NCBI GenBank assembly: GCA_024233215.1
Contig: JACKPW010000003.1
Location: 310,001 to 374,000, forward strand
DNA: 64,000 nt
Reading direction: 5' to 3'
Source of the DNA: Verrucomicrobiales bacterium
GTDB lineage: Bacteria > Verrucomicrobiota > Verrucomicrobiia > Limisphaerales > J093
A program made the position numbers and the translations under genes. Each line of letters starts with the position of its first letter. Position 1 is the first letter of the stretch. Shown piece after piece: positions 1 through 8,630 of this stretch. The notes under the pieces are model-generated. The model was not told the DNA's origin. It saw nothing but the letters and a program-made list of their open reading frames with translations, and made no database searches.

Positions 1-2
1 GC

Positions 3-350
3 TATCAGGTGCGCTGGATGCTGCCCGCCACGGGTGAGATGCTGCCGGAAACCCGGGCGGAATCGGCCGGTGCCGGGGTCGAACTGCAACTGCCCGCCTT
101 TTCGGAGGATCTGGCGGTGCAGCTGCTTGCCGAGGATCGACTTTCACTTGTGAATCCGCATTTCACCGACGAAGGCCGGTTCGCCTTCCAGCTCCAGGGC
201 GAACCGGCCGGAACCTATGCGGTCGAAGCCTCCCCGGACCTGACGGACTGGACCGCGGCCACGACGCTCGAGCATGGTTCCGGGGACACCCCGATCACCG
301 AACGGGCAGGCGCGGAGCAGCGGTTCTACCGGGCGCGCCGGCAGAACTGA
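3..350 (+). CDS. C-terminal end of a secreted or surface protein (5' end outside window)
   Basis: The frame is open from base 3, so this is the last ~115 residues of a longer protein. The tail reads as a strand-rich domain with a 'VEASPDLTDWTA' stretch followed by 'RFYRARRQN' before TGA. That pattern recurs at the C-terminus of many large secreted Verrucomicrobia proteins, and the 12.4-16.7 kb protein here ends in a similar way (RRQFYELALPE). The catalytic or binding part lies upstream and cannot be seen, so no function is assigned. Confidence 0.6.
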   Translation, partial: YQVRWMLPATGEMLPETRAESAGAGVELQLPAFSEDLAVQLLAEDRLSLVNPHFTDEGRFAFQLQGEPAGTYAVEASPDLTDWTAATTLEHGSGDTPITERAGAEQRFYRARRQN

Positions 351-479
351 ATTCGATTTAGATGGAACAAACCCGGATCAACGCGAAGGACCCGAGGTGC
401 GGCATCGCCCGATGGTGGTATCCGGCCGGGGATCCGATCCAAGTCCCGCGGCGTTGATCGGCAGTTGGATATCCGAGCG

Positions 480-1661
480 ATGCGTTCAACACTTGTCATT
501 GGCGGTGGGTTGGTCGGGCTGGCAACGGCCTGGAAACTGCTGGAACGGTTTCCCGACAGCCGGGTTGCTGTGCTGGAAAAGGAAGGCCGCGTCGGCGCGC
601 ACCAGAGCACGCACAACAGCGGCGTGTTGCACTGCGGGCTCTATTATCAACCCGGCTCGCAGAAGGCGCGACTCGCCGTGCAGGGAATCCGTGAGATGGT
701 GCAGTTCTGCCGCCAGGAGGGAATCCCCCACGAAGTTTGTGGGAAACTGGTCGTCGCCACGCGTGAGGAGGAATTGCCGCGACTCGAGGAACTGCTGCGG
801 CGCGGCGCGGCCAACGGGCTGGAAGGCCTGCAGCGGCTGGCACCGGACGAGATGCGGAAGATCGAGCCCCACGTCGCCGGTATCGCCGCCGCCCGGGTTC
901 CACAGGAAGGCATCGTGGATTATCAGGCGGTGTGCGACCGCCTCGCCGCACGGGTGCAGGAACAGGGCGGAACGATCCACCTCAACCACCGGGTCCACCA
1001 ACTCCGGCGGCACGGTGCCGAATGGGTGGCCGTGGCTTCCTCCGGCGAGCAGAGGGCGGAATGGCTCGTGAACTGCGCCGGGCTGCATTGCGATCGGGTC
1101 GCCGCCCTGGCCGGGGAACCGCGCACGGTACGGATCATCCCGTTTCGCGGTGAGTACTACAAATTGCGCGAAGACCGCTGCGGGCTCGTTCGCCATCTGA
1201 TCTATCCGGTGCCGGACCCGAAATTCCCGTTCCTCGGCGTCCACTTCACTCGCCTCATCGAGGGCGGGGTCGAGGCCGGTCCGAACGCAGTCCTCGCCTT
1301 CGCCCGCGAGGGCTACACGCTCACGAAGATCAATCCCGCCGACCTCTGGGACGCGCTTGCCTTCCCCGGACTCTGGCGGTTCCTGCGCCAGTATCCGGCG
1401 ATGGTCCGGACCGAGTTGGCCCAATCGATCAGCAAGGCCCGCTTCTGCACCGCGTTGCAGCGGCTCGTGCCTGATGTTCGGCCCGACGACCTCGCCCCCG
1501 GCGGGGCCGGCGTTCGCGCCCAGGCAATGTCGCCCGAAGGCAGCCTGGTCCAGGACTTCCACATCCTGGAACGTGACCATGCGTTGCACGTGTTGAACGC
1601 CCCCAGCCCCGCCGCGACCGCCTCCCTCGCGATCGGCGGCCACATCGCCGGCCTGCTTTAG
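480..1661 (+). CDS. lhgO: L-2-hydroxyglutarate oxidase (FAD-dependent, LhgO/YgaF-like)
   Basis: A 393-residue FAD-dependent oxidoreductase of the DAO family. The dinucleotide-binding motif GGGLVG lies at residues 8-13, an acidic VLEKE strand end near 31-35, and the family block HQSTHNSGVLHCGLYY at about 41-56. This family oxidises L-2-hydroxyglutarate to 2-oxoglutarate, passing electrons to the quinone pool, and the length is typical. I chose the ATG at 480 because it starts right before the Rossmann strand; a TTG at 465 is the only longer in-frame option. No clear Shine-Dalgarno precedes it. It stands alone, followed by an inverted-repeat element. The family is clear; the exact substrate is inferred. 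Confidence 0.9.
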   Translation: MRSTLVIGGGLVGLATAWKLLERFPDSRVAVLEKEGRVGAHQSTHNSGVLHCGLYYQPGSQKARLAVQGIREMVQFCRQEGIPHEVCGKLVVATREEELPRLEELLRRGAANGLEGLQRLAPDEMRKIEPHVAGIAAARVPQEGIVDYQAVCDRLAARVQEQGGTIHLNHRVHQLRRHGAEWVAVASSGEQRAEWLVNCAGLHCDRVAALAGEPRTVRIIPFRGEYYKLREDRCGLVRHLIYPVPDPKFPFLGVHFTRLIEGGVEAGPNAVLAFAREGYTLTKINPADLWDALAFPGLWRFLRQYPAMVRTELAQSISKARFCTALQRLVPDVRPDDLAPGGAGVRAQAMSPEGSLVQDFHILERDHALHVLNAPSPAATASLAIGGHIAGLL

Positions 1662-1677
1662 AGGATTATCCCAAGCT

Positions 1678-1886
1678 CCGTAGCCGCGGACGTCAGTCCG
1701 CGCATTTCAATTCGGGGGGGAGACAGCCATTCTCATTCTGGCGGAGCGCCGATCACCGAGGCTTGCCTCGAACGGTTTTCGCGGGCTCCCAGGCCCAAAG
1801 CCGGCGGGACGGCGGCGCTCAGGTGCCAAAATGAGAATGGCTGGGGGGGAGATCCAAAATGCGCGGACTGACGTCCGCGGCTACCG
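1678..1886. repeat. Nested inverted-repeat element (palindrome family A)
   Basis: The left arm (1678-1707) reads ccgtagccgcggacgtcagt and continues tccgcgcattt; the right arm (1857-1886) is its reverse complement. Inside lies a second inverted pair, cagccattctcatt (1724-1737) and aatgagaatggctg (1830-1843), both next to G-runs. The ~92-bp core has no convincing ORF. Single or variant arms recur at 6306-6335 and 17783-17946, so this is a dispersed, non-coding, MITE-like repeat. Confidence 0.8.
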
Positions 1887-1910
1887 GGTCCATTGAAGTG
1901 ATTCAGCCGG

Positions 1911-3017
1911 TCACTTTCGATCAACGGCCTCGCCGGCGGGTTGCGGCTCCGCCATGAGCTCCCGGATCCTGGCGCGCATCTGTTGTTCGCCGGTGGCGCC
2001 CTGCCAGTTGAGTTCGCCGTACCACCAGGCGCGAACGTAACCCTGTTTGTCGACCAGATAGACGCTCGGCCAGATGTTGTTGCCCCACGCCTTCCAGTTT
2101 TCCTTGCGCTCGTCCACCGCGATGGGAAACCGGAGGTTCTGCTTCTGAACCGCCTCTTTCACTCGCTCCAGATCATGTTCAGCCGCCGTTTCAGGGGTGT
2201 GATAGGCAAGCAGGGTCACGCGGTCACGGGGCAGCTGGGCGTGCCATTTCCGGTAGTGAGGGAGGTTGTGGATGCAGTTGATGCACCCGAAGGTCCAGAA
2301 AGTCACGACCACCACTTTGCCCCGGAGATCCTCGAGCTTGAGCGGAGCGCTGTTGATCCAGTGGTCCACCCCAACCACCTCCGGTGCCTTCACCTGCAGG
2401 AGCCGATGACGGGAGAAGTCAATCGGCGCCCCCAGCAGTTCCTTGAGCTGGTTGCGTTGACCGGCAGTCAGGACCTGCTGAATCCAGTTGAATTCCGCCA
2501 GACTGACCTCCCGCGGCGATCTGCCGGCCAACGCCTTCGCGCCCGCCAGGAACTCGGAGTATTGCTGCTCCTGGCGGCCGTCCAGGCGCAGCTGATCCAC
2601 GACCGAGGGAAGCTGCAGGGCCTGCCACCCCTGTAGGCGAAAGGCGATCTGATCCAACTGCTTGAGTTGATCCGGGAGCAGCGCTGAGTCCAGGGATTCA
2701 CAGAGTCTGCGAAACAGGGGCAGCGCCTTGGCATTCCCCTGGTCGGGGGGCAGATCGCGCAGTTGCCACAGCGGCAGATCGACCTCATCGAGCACCTTCG
2801 CCATTCGCTCTATCTGACCGGGGTCCACCCCCAGCTGACGTTGCAGTTCGGGGGAACGGAGCGCGATGAGTCGGGCCCGGGCGGCCATCACCGTGTTGGT
2901 CGTGGGCAGCTCCCCGTGCAAGCAGGTTGTCCCCAGGAGCATGAGGCCGGCCACCGTGCCAGGAACGCGAGGGAAGCGTCTCCCGGGCAGCGATCGTGTT
3001 TTCAAAGCATTGATCAT
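1911..3017 (-). CDS. Secreted thioredoxin-fold protein (TlpA/redoxin-like)
   Basis: About 368 residues. A hydrophobic signal segment (VAGLMLLGTTCLHG) is followed by a ~200-residue alpha-helical region of unknown role and a C-terminal thioredoxin domain. The active-site motif is WTFGCINC near residue 247, with a cis-Pro region at 'NIWPSVYLVD'. Such proteins act as periplasmic thiol-disulfide reductases or in cytochrome maturation; the spaced C-x2-C supports redox activity. The start is uncertain: ATGs at 3017, 3029 and 3038 are all in frame, none with a clear ribosome site. I use 3017 because it best fits a signal peptide. No redox partner gene is adjacent. Confidence 0.8.
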   Translation of the reverse strand: MINALKTRSLPGRRFPRVPGTVAGLMLLGTTCLHGELPTTNTVMAARARLIALRSPELQRQLGVDPGQIERMAKVLDEVDLPLWQLRDLPPDQGNAKALPLFRRLCESLDSALLPDQLKQLDQIAFRLQGWQALQLPSVVDQLRLDGRQEQQYSEFLAGAKALAGRSPREVSLAEFNWIQQVLTAGQRNQLKELLGAPIDFSRHRLLQVKAPEVVGVDHWINSAPLKLEDLRGKVVVVTFWTFGCINCIHNLPHYRKWHAQLPRDRVTLLAYHTPETAAEHDLERVKEAVQKQNLRFPIAVDERKENWKAWGNNIWPSVYLVDKQGYVRAWWYGELNWQGATGEQQMRARIRELMAEPQPAGEAVDRK

Positions 3018-3188
3018 CGGTCTGGTCATGCATGCCATTCCGGGTCGCCGGTTCTCAGTCCGGGCGCCCCCGCAATGGCGTCCCCGGCTTCGGGAGCCGG
3101 TCATCTCGCCGGGGATCGGGTTAATCCACGGCTGCCCAGGGTCGGCTTCATCCGCGGACCAGTCAACCCCTGGCCACCCGTTGCCGCT

Positions 3189-5588
3189 TCATCGCAGGAT
3201 GTCACCGTCACCCGCAAACCACGGATGCGGATAGGGACCGATCTCGTTCAGTGGGATCGGTTCGAAGAGCGTCGACCGCAGCGCAGGATCAGACCGGAGG
3301 GCCACCGGATCGGTGACCCGGGACACCTCGAAGTCCCCGGCAACGAGCGTGCTGAGCGTCGTGCGGGGGACCCCGCCGTCCCGCAGGTAGGTGCGGCCGC
3401 ACCGCACAAAGACGTTCCGGCACAGATCATTCACATCCGCGCCCGTCGTCAGATTGGCCAGTTCCAGATAGTGGGACCGATAGACCTCGCCGGTCGCCTG
3501 CGGGCGGAAACGGTCGATGGCTTCGAGCCACCTCTTCTCCCCCCATCGCGAGAAACTCACGCCGGCGAAGCAGTCGAGGAACAGGTTGTTGTCGATCAGG
3601 TTGTCCTTGCCGCCGTGGATCTGGACCCCGCCGAAGATCACCGCGCCACACCGCTCGAAGACGTTTCCGTGGACGGTCACTCCGGAGATCATGTCATCCA
3701 ACCGGACGCCGGCGGCCCCGTTGTGCGTCCCCCCGCCGATGTCGCTCCAGCGATTCCAGCGAATGACCACGCCGCGGTAGAGCGGGTTGCCGAACATGTC
3801 CACACCACCTTGATCGTCCGATTCCTTCACCACGTCGCGGACCACGTTCAACTCGATCAGATGATCGTTGCCCTCGATGCGCATGGCCGAGGAGGGCATG
3901 TCCTCGAAGCGGTTGTGGGCAATCCGGTTCCCGCATCCGTCGAGATGAACCGCCGGCGTGTAGGTGCGTTTGAGCCGCGAGATGTCGCGGACCACGCAGT
4001 TCTCGACGAAGTGCCCTCCGGGCTCGAGGGTCTCGCGGTGTCCTCCGGCCACGCGCGTGCCGCCACAGCCCATGGTCTCGATGAGACAACCGAAAACGCC
4101 GTGCCGCCGCCCCCCCTGCACCACCACGCCGTCGCCGCCCATCCGACGAACGGTGCATCCGGCCACCAGGCACTCCTCCCCGCCCGACACATGGATGCCG
4201 TCGCCGCGCCCGGCCTCGAGGGTCAACCCGAGCAGGATCACGTGCCGGACGTCCTCCAACCGGATGAACGGAGCAGCGACCATACTCACGACGATCTCCG
4301 CCTGGTCGGGCCGCACTTCAGCCCGGGGCAGCCAGTAGAGCCGTTCGGCCTGACGGTCCAGATACCATTCACCCGGTTGATCGAGTTCGCGGAAGACGTT
4401 CACCGCATGGTAACGCTGGTCCTTTCGGTAGCCGTAATTGGAGAACGGCGGCGCCAGGGTGAAGGTCCGAGGGTCGGCGTCGATGGCGGCCACCTTCTGA
4501 TATTCCTCAAACCAGTCCCAGAACCAGTAGCCGTAAAGCCGCACATCCGGTTCGTCGAGCCAGTTCAACGGCCGGTCCTCGACGAACTCGAACCGCCCGT
4601 CGCGGCAGCCGGGGATGCTGTTCCAGACCTTGAAGGTATTGGTGCCACGGATCTCGCCGGTCTTAACAAAGCCCTCGTTCGGCCAGCGCGCCAACGTTTG
4701 AGGGACGCCATCGACGAACAACTCCGGGCGCTCGCGCAACGCGGTGGGGTCCCCCCAGTCCTGCCGGCCCAATGGCTTGAGATCCGCTTCGAGAACGGCA
4801 TCCGCGACACCAGGGGAGAGCCGCGCTTTCACCACCGAATCGCGAATGGGCTTCCAGTTGGTGATTCTGCAACCCCCCTGCAACCGCACGGTCGCTCCGG
4901 GCGCCGCCCGATACACCACCGGGGCCACCGCCGAACCCGAGTCTTCGGCCCCCAGGGTGAACGTCTCCCGGACCGGATAATCGCCCGCCACCAAAATCAC
5001 CTGCACACCGCCCACAGGAAGGTCGCCCCCGCCCGCCTGCTTCAAACGCCGGATCGCATCGCGCGCCTGTGCCAGAGTGGCAAACGGATGGGTCCTGGAA
5101 CCGTCGTTGGTCTCCGCGCCGTCCGGTGCCACGAAGAACGTCAAGGCCGGCAACGGCAGGGACGGCAGGGAGGCACGGAATTCCGCCGGCGAACGGACCG
5201 GAATCCCCGTCACCTCTCGATCGGAACCAACCAACCGTTGTCCGGCCAGCTCACGCTGGAAAGCGGTGAGGGTCGGGTCGGCCATCTGCCGTTTCCACCA
5301 ATCCAGCGCGGTCGTGCGGTCGTTCGAGGCAAGCGCGGTTTCGGCCAACCCGGTAAAGGCAAGGCCCCGGACAAACGGCGGCGCGGCGACATCGTCCAGC
5401 ACCGAATTGAACCCGCTGCGCGCAGCCACGAGATCGCCGTTGGCGAGCGAGCGGGCCGCGGCGTCCAGAAGCGGGGCGCAGGAAGCAGGCAGGGTCCCGT
5501 CGGGAGCATCAGCGGCCTGCAGGCAGGACGACACGCACAAGCTCACCGCCAGCCAACCGGCGCCGCAGATGGAGGAGAGGTTCTTCAT
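3189..5588 (-). CDS. Secreted right-handed parallel beta-helix protein
   Basis: A 799-residue exported protein. It begins MKNLSSICGAGWLAVSLCVSS, a signal peptide ending near Ala-Ala-Asp, which fixes the start at 5588. 'FFVAPDGAETNDGSRTHPFATLAQA' near residue 130 is the usual DUF1565/beta-helix entry motif. It is followed by repeated short strands with N/G turns (NRFEDMPSSAMRIEGN, GVTVHGNVFERCG, DNLIDNNLFLDC) characteristic of polysaccharide lyase or polygalacturonase-like helices. It probably binds or degrades a polysaccharide outside the cytoplasm. No catalytic triad can be assigned by eye, so the substrate is unknown. Confidence 0.8.
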   Translation of the reverse strand: MKNLSSICGAGWLAVSLCVSSCLQAADAPDGTLPASCAPLLDAAARSLANGDLVAARSGFNSVLDDVAAPPFVRGLAFTGLAETALASNDRTTALDWWKRQMADPTLTAFQRELAGQRLVGSDREVTGIPVRSPAEFRASLPSLPLPALTFFVAPDGAETNDGSRTHPFATLAQARDAIRRLKQAGGGDLPVGGVQVILVAGDYPVRETFTLGAEDSGSAVAPVVYRAAPGATVRLQGGCRITNWKPIRDSVVKARLSPGVADAVLEADLKPLGRQDWGDPTALRERPELFVDGVPQTLARWPNEGFVKTGEIRGTNTFKVWNSIPGCRDGRFEFVEDRPLNWLDEPDVRLYGYWFWDWFEEYQKVAAIDADPRTFTLAPPFSNYGYRKDQRYHAVNVFRELDQPGEWYLDRQAERLYWLPRAEVRPDQAEIVVSMVAAPFIRLEDVRHVILLGLTLEAGRGDGIHVSGGEECLVAGCTVRRMGGDGVVVQGGRRHGVFGCLIETMGCGGTRVAGGHRETLEPGGHFVENCVVRDISRLKRTYTPAVHLDGCGNRIAHNRFEDMPSSAMRIEGNDHLIELNVVRDVVKESDDQGGVDMFGNPLYRGVVIRWNRWSDIGGGTHNGAAGVRLDDMISGVTVHGNVFERCGAVIFGGVQIHGGKDNLIDNNLFLDCFAGVSFSRWGEKRWLEAIDRFRPQATGEVYRSHYLELANLTTGADVNDLCRNVFVRCGRTYLRDGGVPRTTLSTLVAGDFEVSRVTDPVALRSDPALRSTLFEPIPLNEIGPYPHPWFAGDGDILR

Positions 5589-5784
5589 GAGGTTCACGTG
5601 AGTCCGCAGCATGCACCCGGCCGGCCGGCAACCCAAGCCCAACCTGCAGCCTCGCCTGAATGCGAAGCGAACCCGCTGTGGTAGAGCCTCCTGGAGGGCA
5701 TCGGGCAGTTGTCTTCATAAACCGGCCTACATCAGTAGGGCATCCTCCTTTTGACCTCGCGGGCTCGGATGGCAGGATTCCGTC

Positions 5785-6024
5785 ATGCCCACGGTCCTGC
5801 GCGTTGGTCCCTACAGGTTTCACTTCTGCAGCCGCGAGATCGGGGAGCCTCCGCATATTCACGTGGCCCGGGACGATCTCGAAGCAAAGTTCTGGCTCCG
5901 GCCCGTGACGCTGGCCGCCAACTACGGGTACCGTGCCGCTGAACTGCGGGGAGTTCAACGACTCGTAGAGGAGCATTGCGATCTCCTCCTCGCAGCCTAT
6001 GCTGAAATGCATGGCGGCGGTTGA
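5785..6024 (+). CDS. DUF4160 family protein
   Basis: A 79-residue protein opening MPTVLRVGPYRFHFCSREIGEPPHIHVARDD. The 'G.RF.F.S.E..EP.HIHV' block is diagnostic of DUF4160. The family is uncharacterised but very often paired with a DUF2442 gene, as here: the next ORF starts inside this one and overlaps by 14 bases. The pair resembles small two-gene modules sometimes filed with toxin-antitoxin-like systems, but no activity is established. ATG at 5785 is the only sensible start. Confidence 0.85.
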   Translation: MPTVLRVGPYRFHFCSREIGEPPHIHVARDDLEAKFWLRPVTLAANYGYRAAELRGVQRLVEEHCDLLLAAYAEMHGGG

Positions 6025-6304
6025 AGACAGCGCCTTGAGTCAATCCACCAGAGCGCTTCGCGGTTGGGTGGAGGGCCGGCAGGTGTGGTTGGATCTCGAG
6101 GACGGGAGATCGGTGAGCTTCCCGGCATCGCGATATCCTCTCCTGGCGGACGCCCCGCAGGACCTCCTTCAGCAGGTGCAGCTTCGCCTGCGGGGTCGGG
6201 CGCTTCGCTGGGAGGAACTCGACGAGGACATCTGGGTGGACGACGCCGTGCAGGGGCGCTTTCCCCGCCCGGCAACCGTCGCGGGCTGGAGCGATTCAAA
6301 GTAA
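6011..6304 (+). CDS. DUF2442 family protein
   Basis: A 97-residue protein when started at the ATG at 6011 (MAAVEDSAL...); an in-frame ATG at 5999 would add four residues. Central 'VWLDLEDGRSVSFPASRYPLLADA' and the later 'LRWEELDEDIWVDDAV' match DUF2442, the usual partner of DUF4160. It overlaps the upstream gene by 14 bases, suggesting translational coupling. Its TAA stop is followed at once by a palindrome-family-A arm. Function unknown. Confidence 0.85.
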   Translation: MAAVEDSALSQSTRALRGWVEGRQVWLDLEDGRSVSFPASRYPLLADAPQDLLQQVQLRLRGRALRWEELDEDIWVDDAVQGRFPRPATVAGWSDSK

Positions 6305-6305
6305 T

Positions 6306-6335
6306 CCGTAGCCGCGGACGTCAGTCCGCGCATTT
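6306..6335 (+). repeat. Solo arm of palindrome family A
   Basis: A copy of the ccgtagccgcggacgtcagt...cgcattt arm seen at 1678-1707, identical over its length and only one base after the DUF2442 stop codon. No opposite arm is found nearby. The core gcggacgtcagtccgc is itself palindromic and would form a hairpin in a transcript. Confidence 0.8.
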
Positions 6336-6479
6336 GTTCCCTGACGCGCTTTGACAGGCGCCGACCGGCGTCAGCGGCTGCGCTTCCTCTTGATCCGGTG
6401 GAGCCCCTCCCGCGCACGGCCCCCCGCTCGCCACGAGCCCGTTCTCGGCTCCGGCCTCAGGCCTCTGTGTGATGCCGAC

Positions 6480-7385
6480 TCAACGGAGCCAGGACAGGGA
6501 GACCGTCTGGCCGTCGTCGGCACGGTTGCCGCCCACGGCGTGCAGGGTCAGGTCGACGCCGTCCTTCCCGAACCGGGCGAACTCCCAGCCCACCGGTTGC
6601 GAGTCGTTGAAGTTGTAGCCGACGGCAGGCAGGTTGATCAGTTGCAGGCCGTCCTGTTCGGTGTGGCTGCGCACGTGAGTGTGGCCGAAGAACAGCGCCT
6701 TGACCTTCGGATGCGGGGCCAGCAGGCGCAGCACACGGTCGGAGTCCAACAGGCCGCCATCGCTGTCGTCGGGCGGGTGATGGAAGAACACGACGGTGTT
6801 GCGATCGTCGCTGTCCTGGAGAAAGTGGTCCAGCCAGAGGCGCTGGGCCTTGCCGAGGAGACCGGGCGTTTCGTTCACGAACAGGAGGGAGTCCAGCACG
6901 ATGACGCGGAGCCGCAGCCATTCGAGCACCATGACATGCTTGCCCGTCACCGGCTGGAGGCCGGGATGCACATTGCCGAAGACCTTGCGAAAATTTGCCC
7001 GATCGTCGTGGTTGCCCAGCGCGATGGCAACCGGGCATTCCTCCGCCAGTGGGACGAGCATGGTCTTGAGGCGTTCGTAGTCGGGGATCAGGCCCTGGAG
7101 ACGGGCGGCATCGCCGCAGAGAATGGCGGCGAGCGGTTGTGCCGCCACGATCTGCGGCAGGACTTGACCCAGGTTTTCCACCGGCTTGAAGCCGCGATAG
7201 GCTTCCCCGGCATCCGCTGGAATGTGGGTGTCCGAGAACAGGGCAAGGCGGATTTCGCCCGTGCCGGAATCGGTGGCTTCGTCTTCCGCACCGACAACGG
7301 GGCGCAGCACCATGCCGGCGGCGAGAAGGGAGGTTCCTTGGAGAAACCGGCGTCGGCTGAGGGGATTCTGGATGAGGAATGGCAT
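6480..7385 (-). CDS. Twin-arginine-exported metallophosphoesterase
   Basis: A 301-residue calcineurin-like phosphoesterase. The start at 7385 (MPFLIQNPLSRRRFLQGTSL) gives a textbook Tat signal with SRRRFLQG. Metal-binding motifs appear in order: 'LFSDTHIP' (D-x-H), 'AILCGDAA' (GD), 'ALGNHDD' (GNHD), 'VVFFHHPP' and 'ALFFGHTHV' (GHTH). This set defines the dinuclear-metal active site of CpdA/YfcE-type enzymes. In an exported protein the substrate is likely a phosphodi- or monoester outside the cytoplasm; it cannot be named from sequence. No operon partner is evident. Confidence 0.88.
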   Translation of the reverse strand: MPFLIQNPLSRRRFLQGTSLLAAGMVLRPVVGAEDEATDSGTGEIRLALFSDTHIPADAGEAYRGFKPVENLGQVLPQIVAAQPLAAILCGDAARLQGLIPDYERLKTMLVPLAEECPVAIALGNHDDRANFRKVFGNVHPGLQPVTGKHVMVLEWLRLRVIVLDSLLFVNETPGLLGKAQRLWLDHFLQDSDDRNTVVFFHHPPDDSDGGLLDSDRVLRLLAPHPKVKALFFGHTHVRSHTEQDGLQLINLPAVGYNFNDSQPVGWEFARFGKDGVDLTLHAVGGNRADDGQTVSLSWLR

Positions 7386-7472
7386 GACGGGATGACTTGG
7401 TTTATCTGCCACCGAAGGTGCCCCGCACGCTGCAAAAGGGCAAGCTCGCTCCCCACGGAAAGCGAGACGCAC

Positions 7473-7678
7473 CACCCGGGGCGTCTGTCCCCCCGTCTCT
7501 CCCTGCGCTCCTCAAGCGGCCGAAGAACTCCCCTCAATCGGCACCCCACCCCGGCTGTTGCTGATGGAGCCTGTCGATCTTTGGGCGTCCCTCTCCACTC
7601 CCCGCGGCTGCGTTCAACCCACGACTGCAAAGAACCCGGCCGGAAGGGGAAGGCCGGGTTCTCTACATCCCTCTAAGA
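7473..7678. repeat. 206-bp direct repeat, copy 1 (with strong hairpin)
   Basis: Aligns without gaps to 11097-11302, exactly 3624 bp away in the same orientation, with roughly 80-85% identity by eye and near identity over the last ~95 bp. It contains the stem gaacccggcc (7632-7641) / ggccgggttc (7652-7661) with a 10-base loop, followed on the minus strand by TTCTTT. It lies directly downstream of the minus-strand ORF ending at 7691, so it could act as a terminator. Confidence 0.85.
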
Positions 7679-7690
7679 ATGTCGGGCGGT

Positions 7691-7945
7691 TCACTCGCTC
7701 ACACGTTTCTTCTCAACTACCCTTACCTTGGCTTCAAGCATCGTCTGTAAAGCTGCGATTCGCTTCTTCCCCCAATCTGGGTGGCACTCGCCAGACGAAA
7801 CCAGCGCCTCCGTCCCGCGTATGACACGGACAAGATATCCAATGCTCGGATTACGGAGGCGGCGGTGATGGACATCAGTCCCAACCGAGATGCGGCCAGT
7901 CCGCGCAACTTCAGTGTGACGGGACTTTCGGTCTACTTTTCGCAT
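7691..7945 (-). CDS. Hypothetical basic protein
   Basis: An 84-residue ORF from the ATG at 7945 (MRKVDRKSRHTEVARTGRIS...); a longer in-frame ATG at 7984 gives 97. It is basic, with no family I recognise, no signal peptide and no membrane segment. Its composition is less GC-rich than the neighbours, fitting acquired DNA. It ends just before the 206-bp repeat copy 1, the same arrangement as the membrane-protein gene at 11287 and copy 2, which slightly supports it as a real gene. Confidence 0.35.
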   Translation of the reverse strand: MRKVDRKSRHTEVARTGRISVGTDVHHRRLRNPSIGYLVRVIRGTEALVSSGECHPDWGKKRIAALQTMLEAKVRVVEKKRVSE

Positions 7946-8286
7946 TGTGGTTCCTGAAGGACCGCCGCCTCCCGAGTTGCTCACCGACTGCCGCCGGGAA
8001 CGGGTCCTGGCGGCGAATCCAGCGTTCGATCAGCCGCGGCATCGCAAGCCCGGCGGCAGTTCGCGTGAAGCGACTTGTTGAACGAAGCCGCTACGCGGCG
8101 ATGGGGATCGGACGCGCTGGGGACGGATCGCGACTTCGTGGTCTGTGGCACGGCGGGATCTTACTACGGTGGCGGGGATGAAAACAACCACTCGCGCCTG
8201 CAGGCGTCGCTCAAGCCGCAACCGCAACTCCACCGCCGTCCGCACCGCCGGGCGCGGCCACGTCAACCCGGTCGATTACGGGTATC
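7946..8286. other. Stretch without a recognisable gene
   Basis: About 340 bp between the small hypothetical ORF and the left inverted repeat of the decayed mobile element. Short ORFs exist in several frames but none has family motifs or a good start. I see no RNA gene or strong hairpin. Confidence 0.5.
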
Positions 8287-8575
8287 ATGCGCGCCAAAGG
8301 CGCAACGACTCTCCAGCCCAGGGCAACGCCTGGGAACCCGGCCCAAACCAACCGGCAACGCCCTGAAGGGGCGAAACTTCGGAGAGGAATGCGGTATGGC
8401 GGGTATCGCCCTTTCAGGGCTCTTCAGGTGTGGGGGCATGCGTTCCCAGGGCGTTGCCCTGAGCCTTATACACAAGTGAGGCCGCGGGTTGTGGTGCCCG
8501 CCGGCGGGTTCGGAGCTGCCGTTGAGGCCGGGGGTTCGGAGCCCGATGGCGGGAGGATTGGGAAGGGAGCGGCTG
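8287..8575 (+). repeat. Left long inverted repeat of the decayed element
   Basis: 8449-8535 (…gagccttatacacaagtgag…) matches the reverse complement of about 10948-11036 almost perfectly over ~86 bp; weaker similarity continues to about 8575. A further outer block (8287-8335, gcgcgccaaaggcgc…cagcccagggcaacgcc) pairs with 11027-11075. Between these blocks the left copy carries ~115 extra bases, rich in 'agggcgttgccct'-type palindromes, that the right copy lacks. Confidence 0.85.
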
Positions 8576-8630
8576 AACTTTTCTCATTTTTTGCGGGACA
8601 CACTCGCTCCGTTCTGGCACACCTTTGTCC

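Noticed and set aside
1733..1924. 63-residue minus-strand ORF
   Set aside because: Lies inside the inverted-repeat element and has no homology-like features.
2763..5684. 973-residue plus-strand ORF
   Set aside because: It is antisense to the thioredoxin and beta-helix genes, has the composition of a GC-rich shadow frame and shows no domain.
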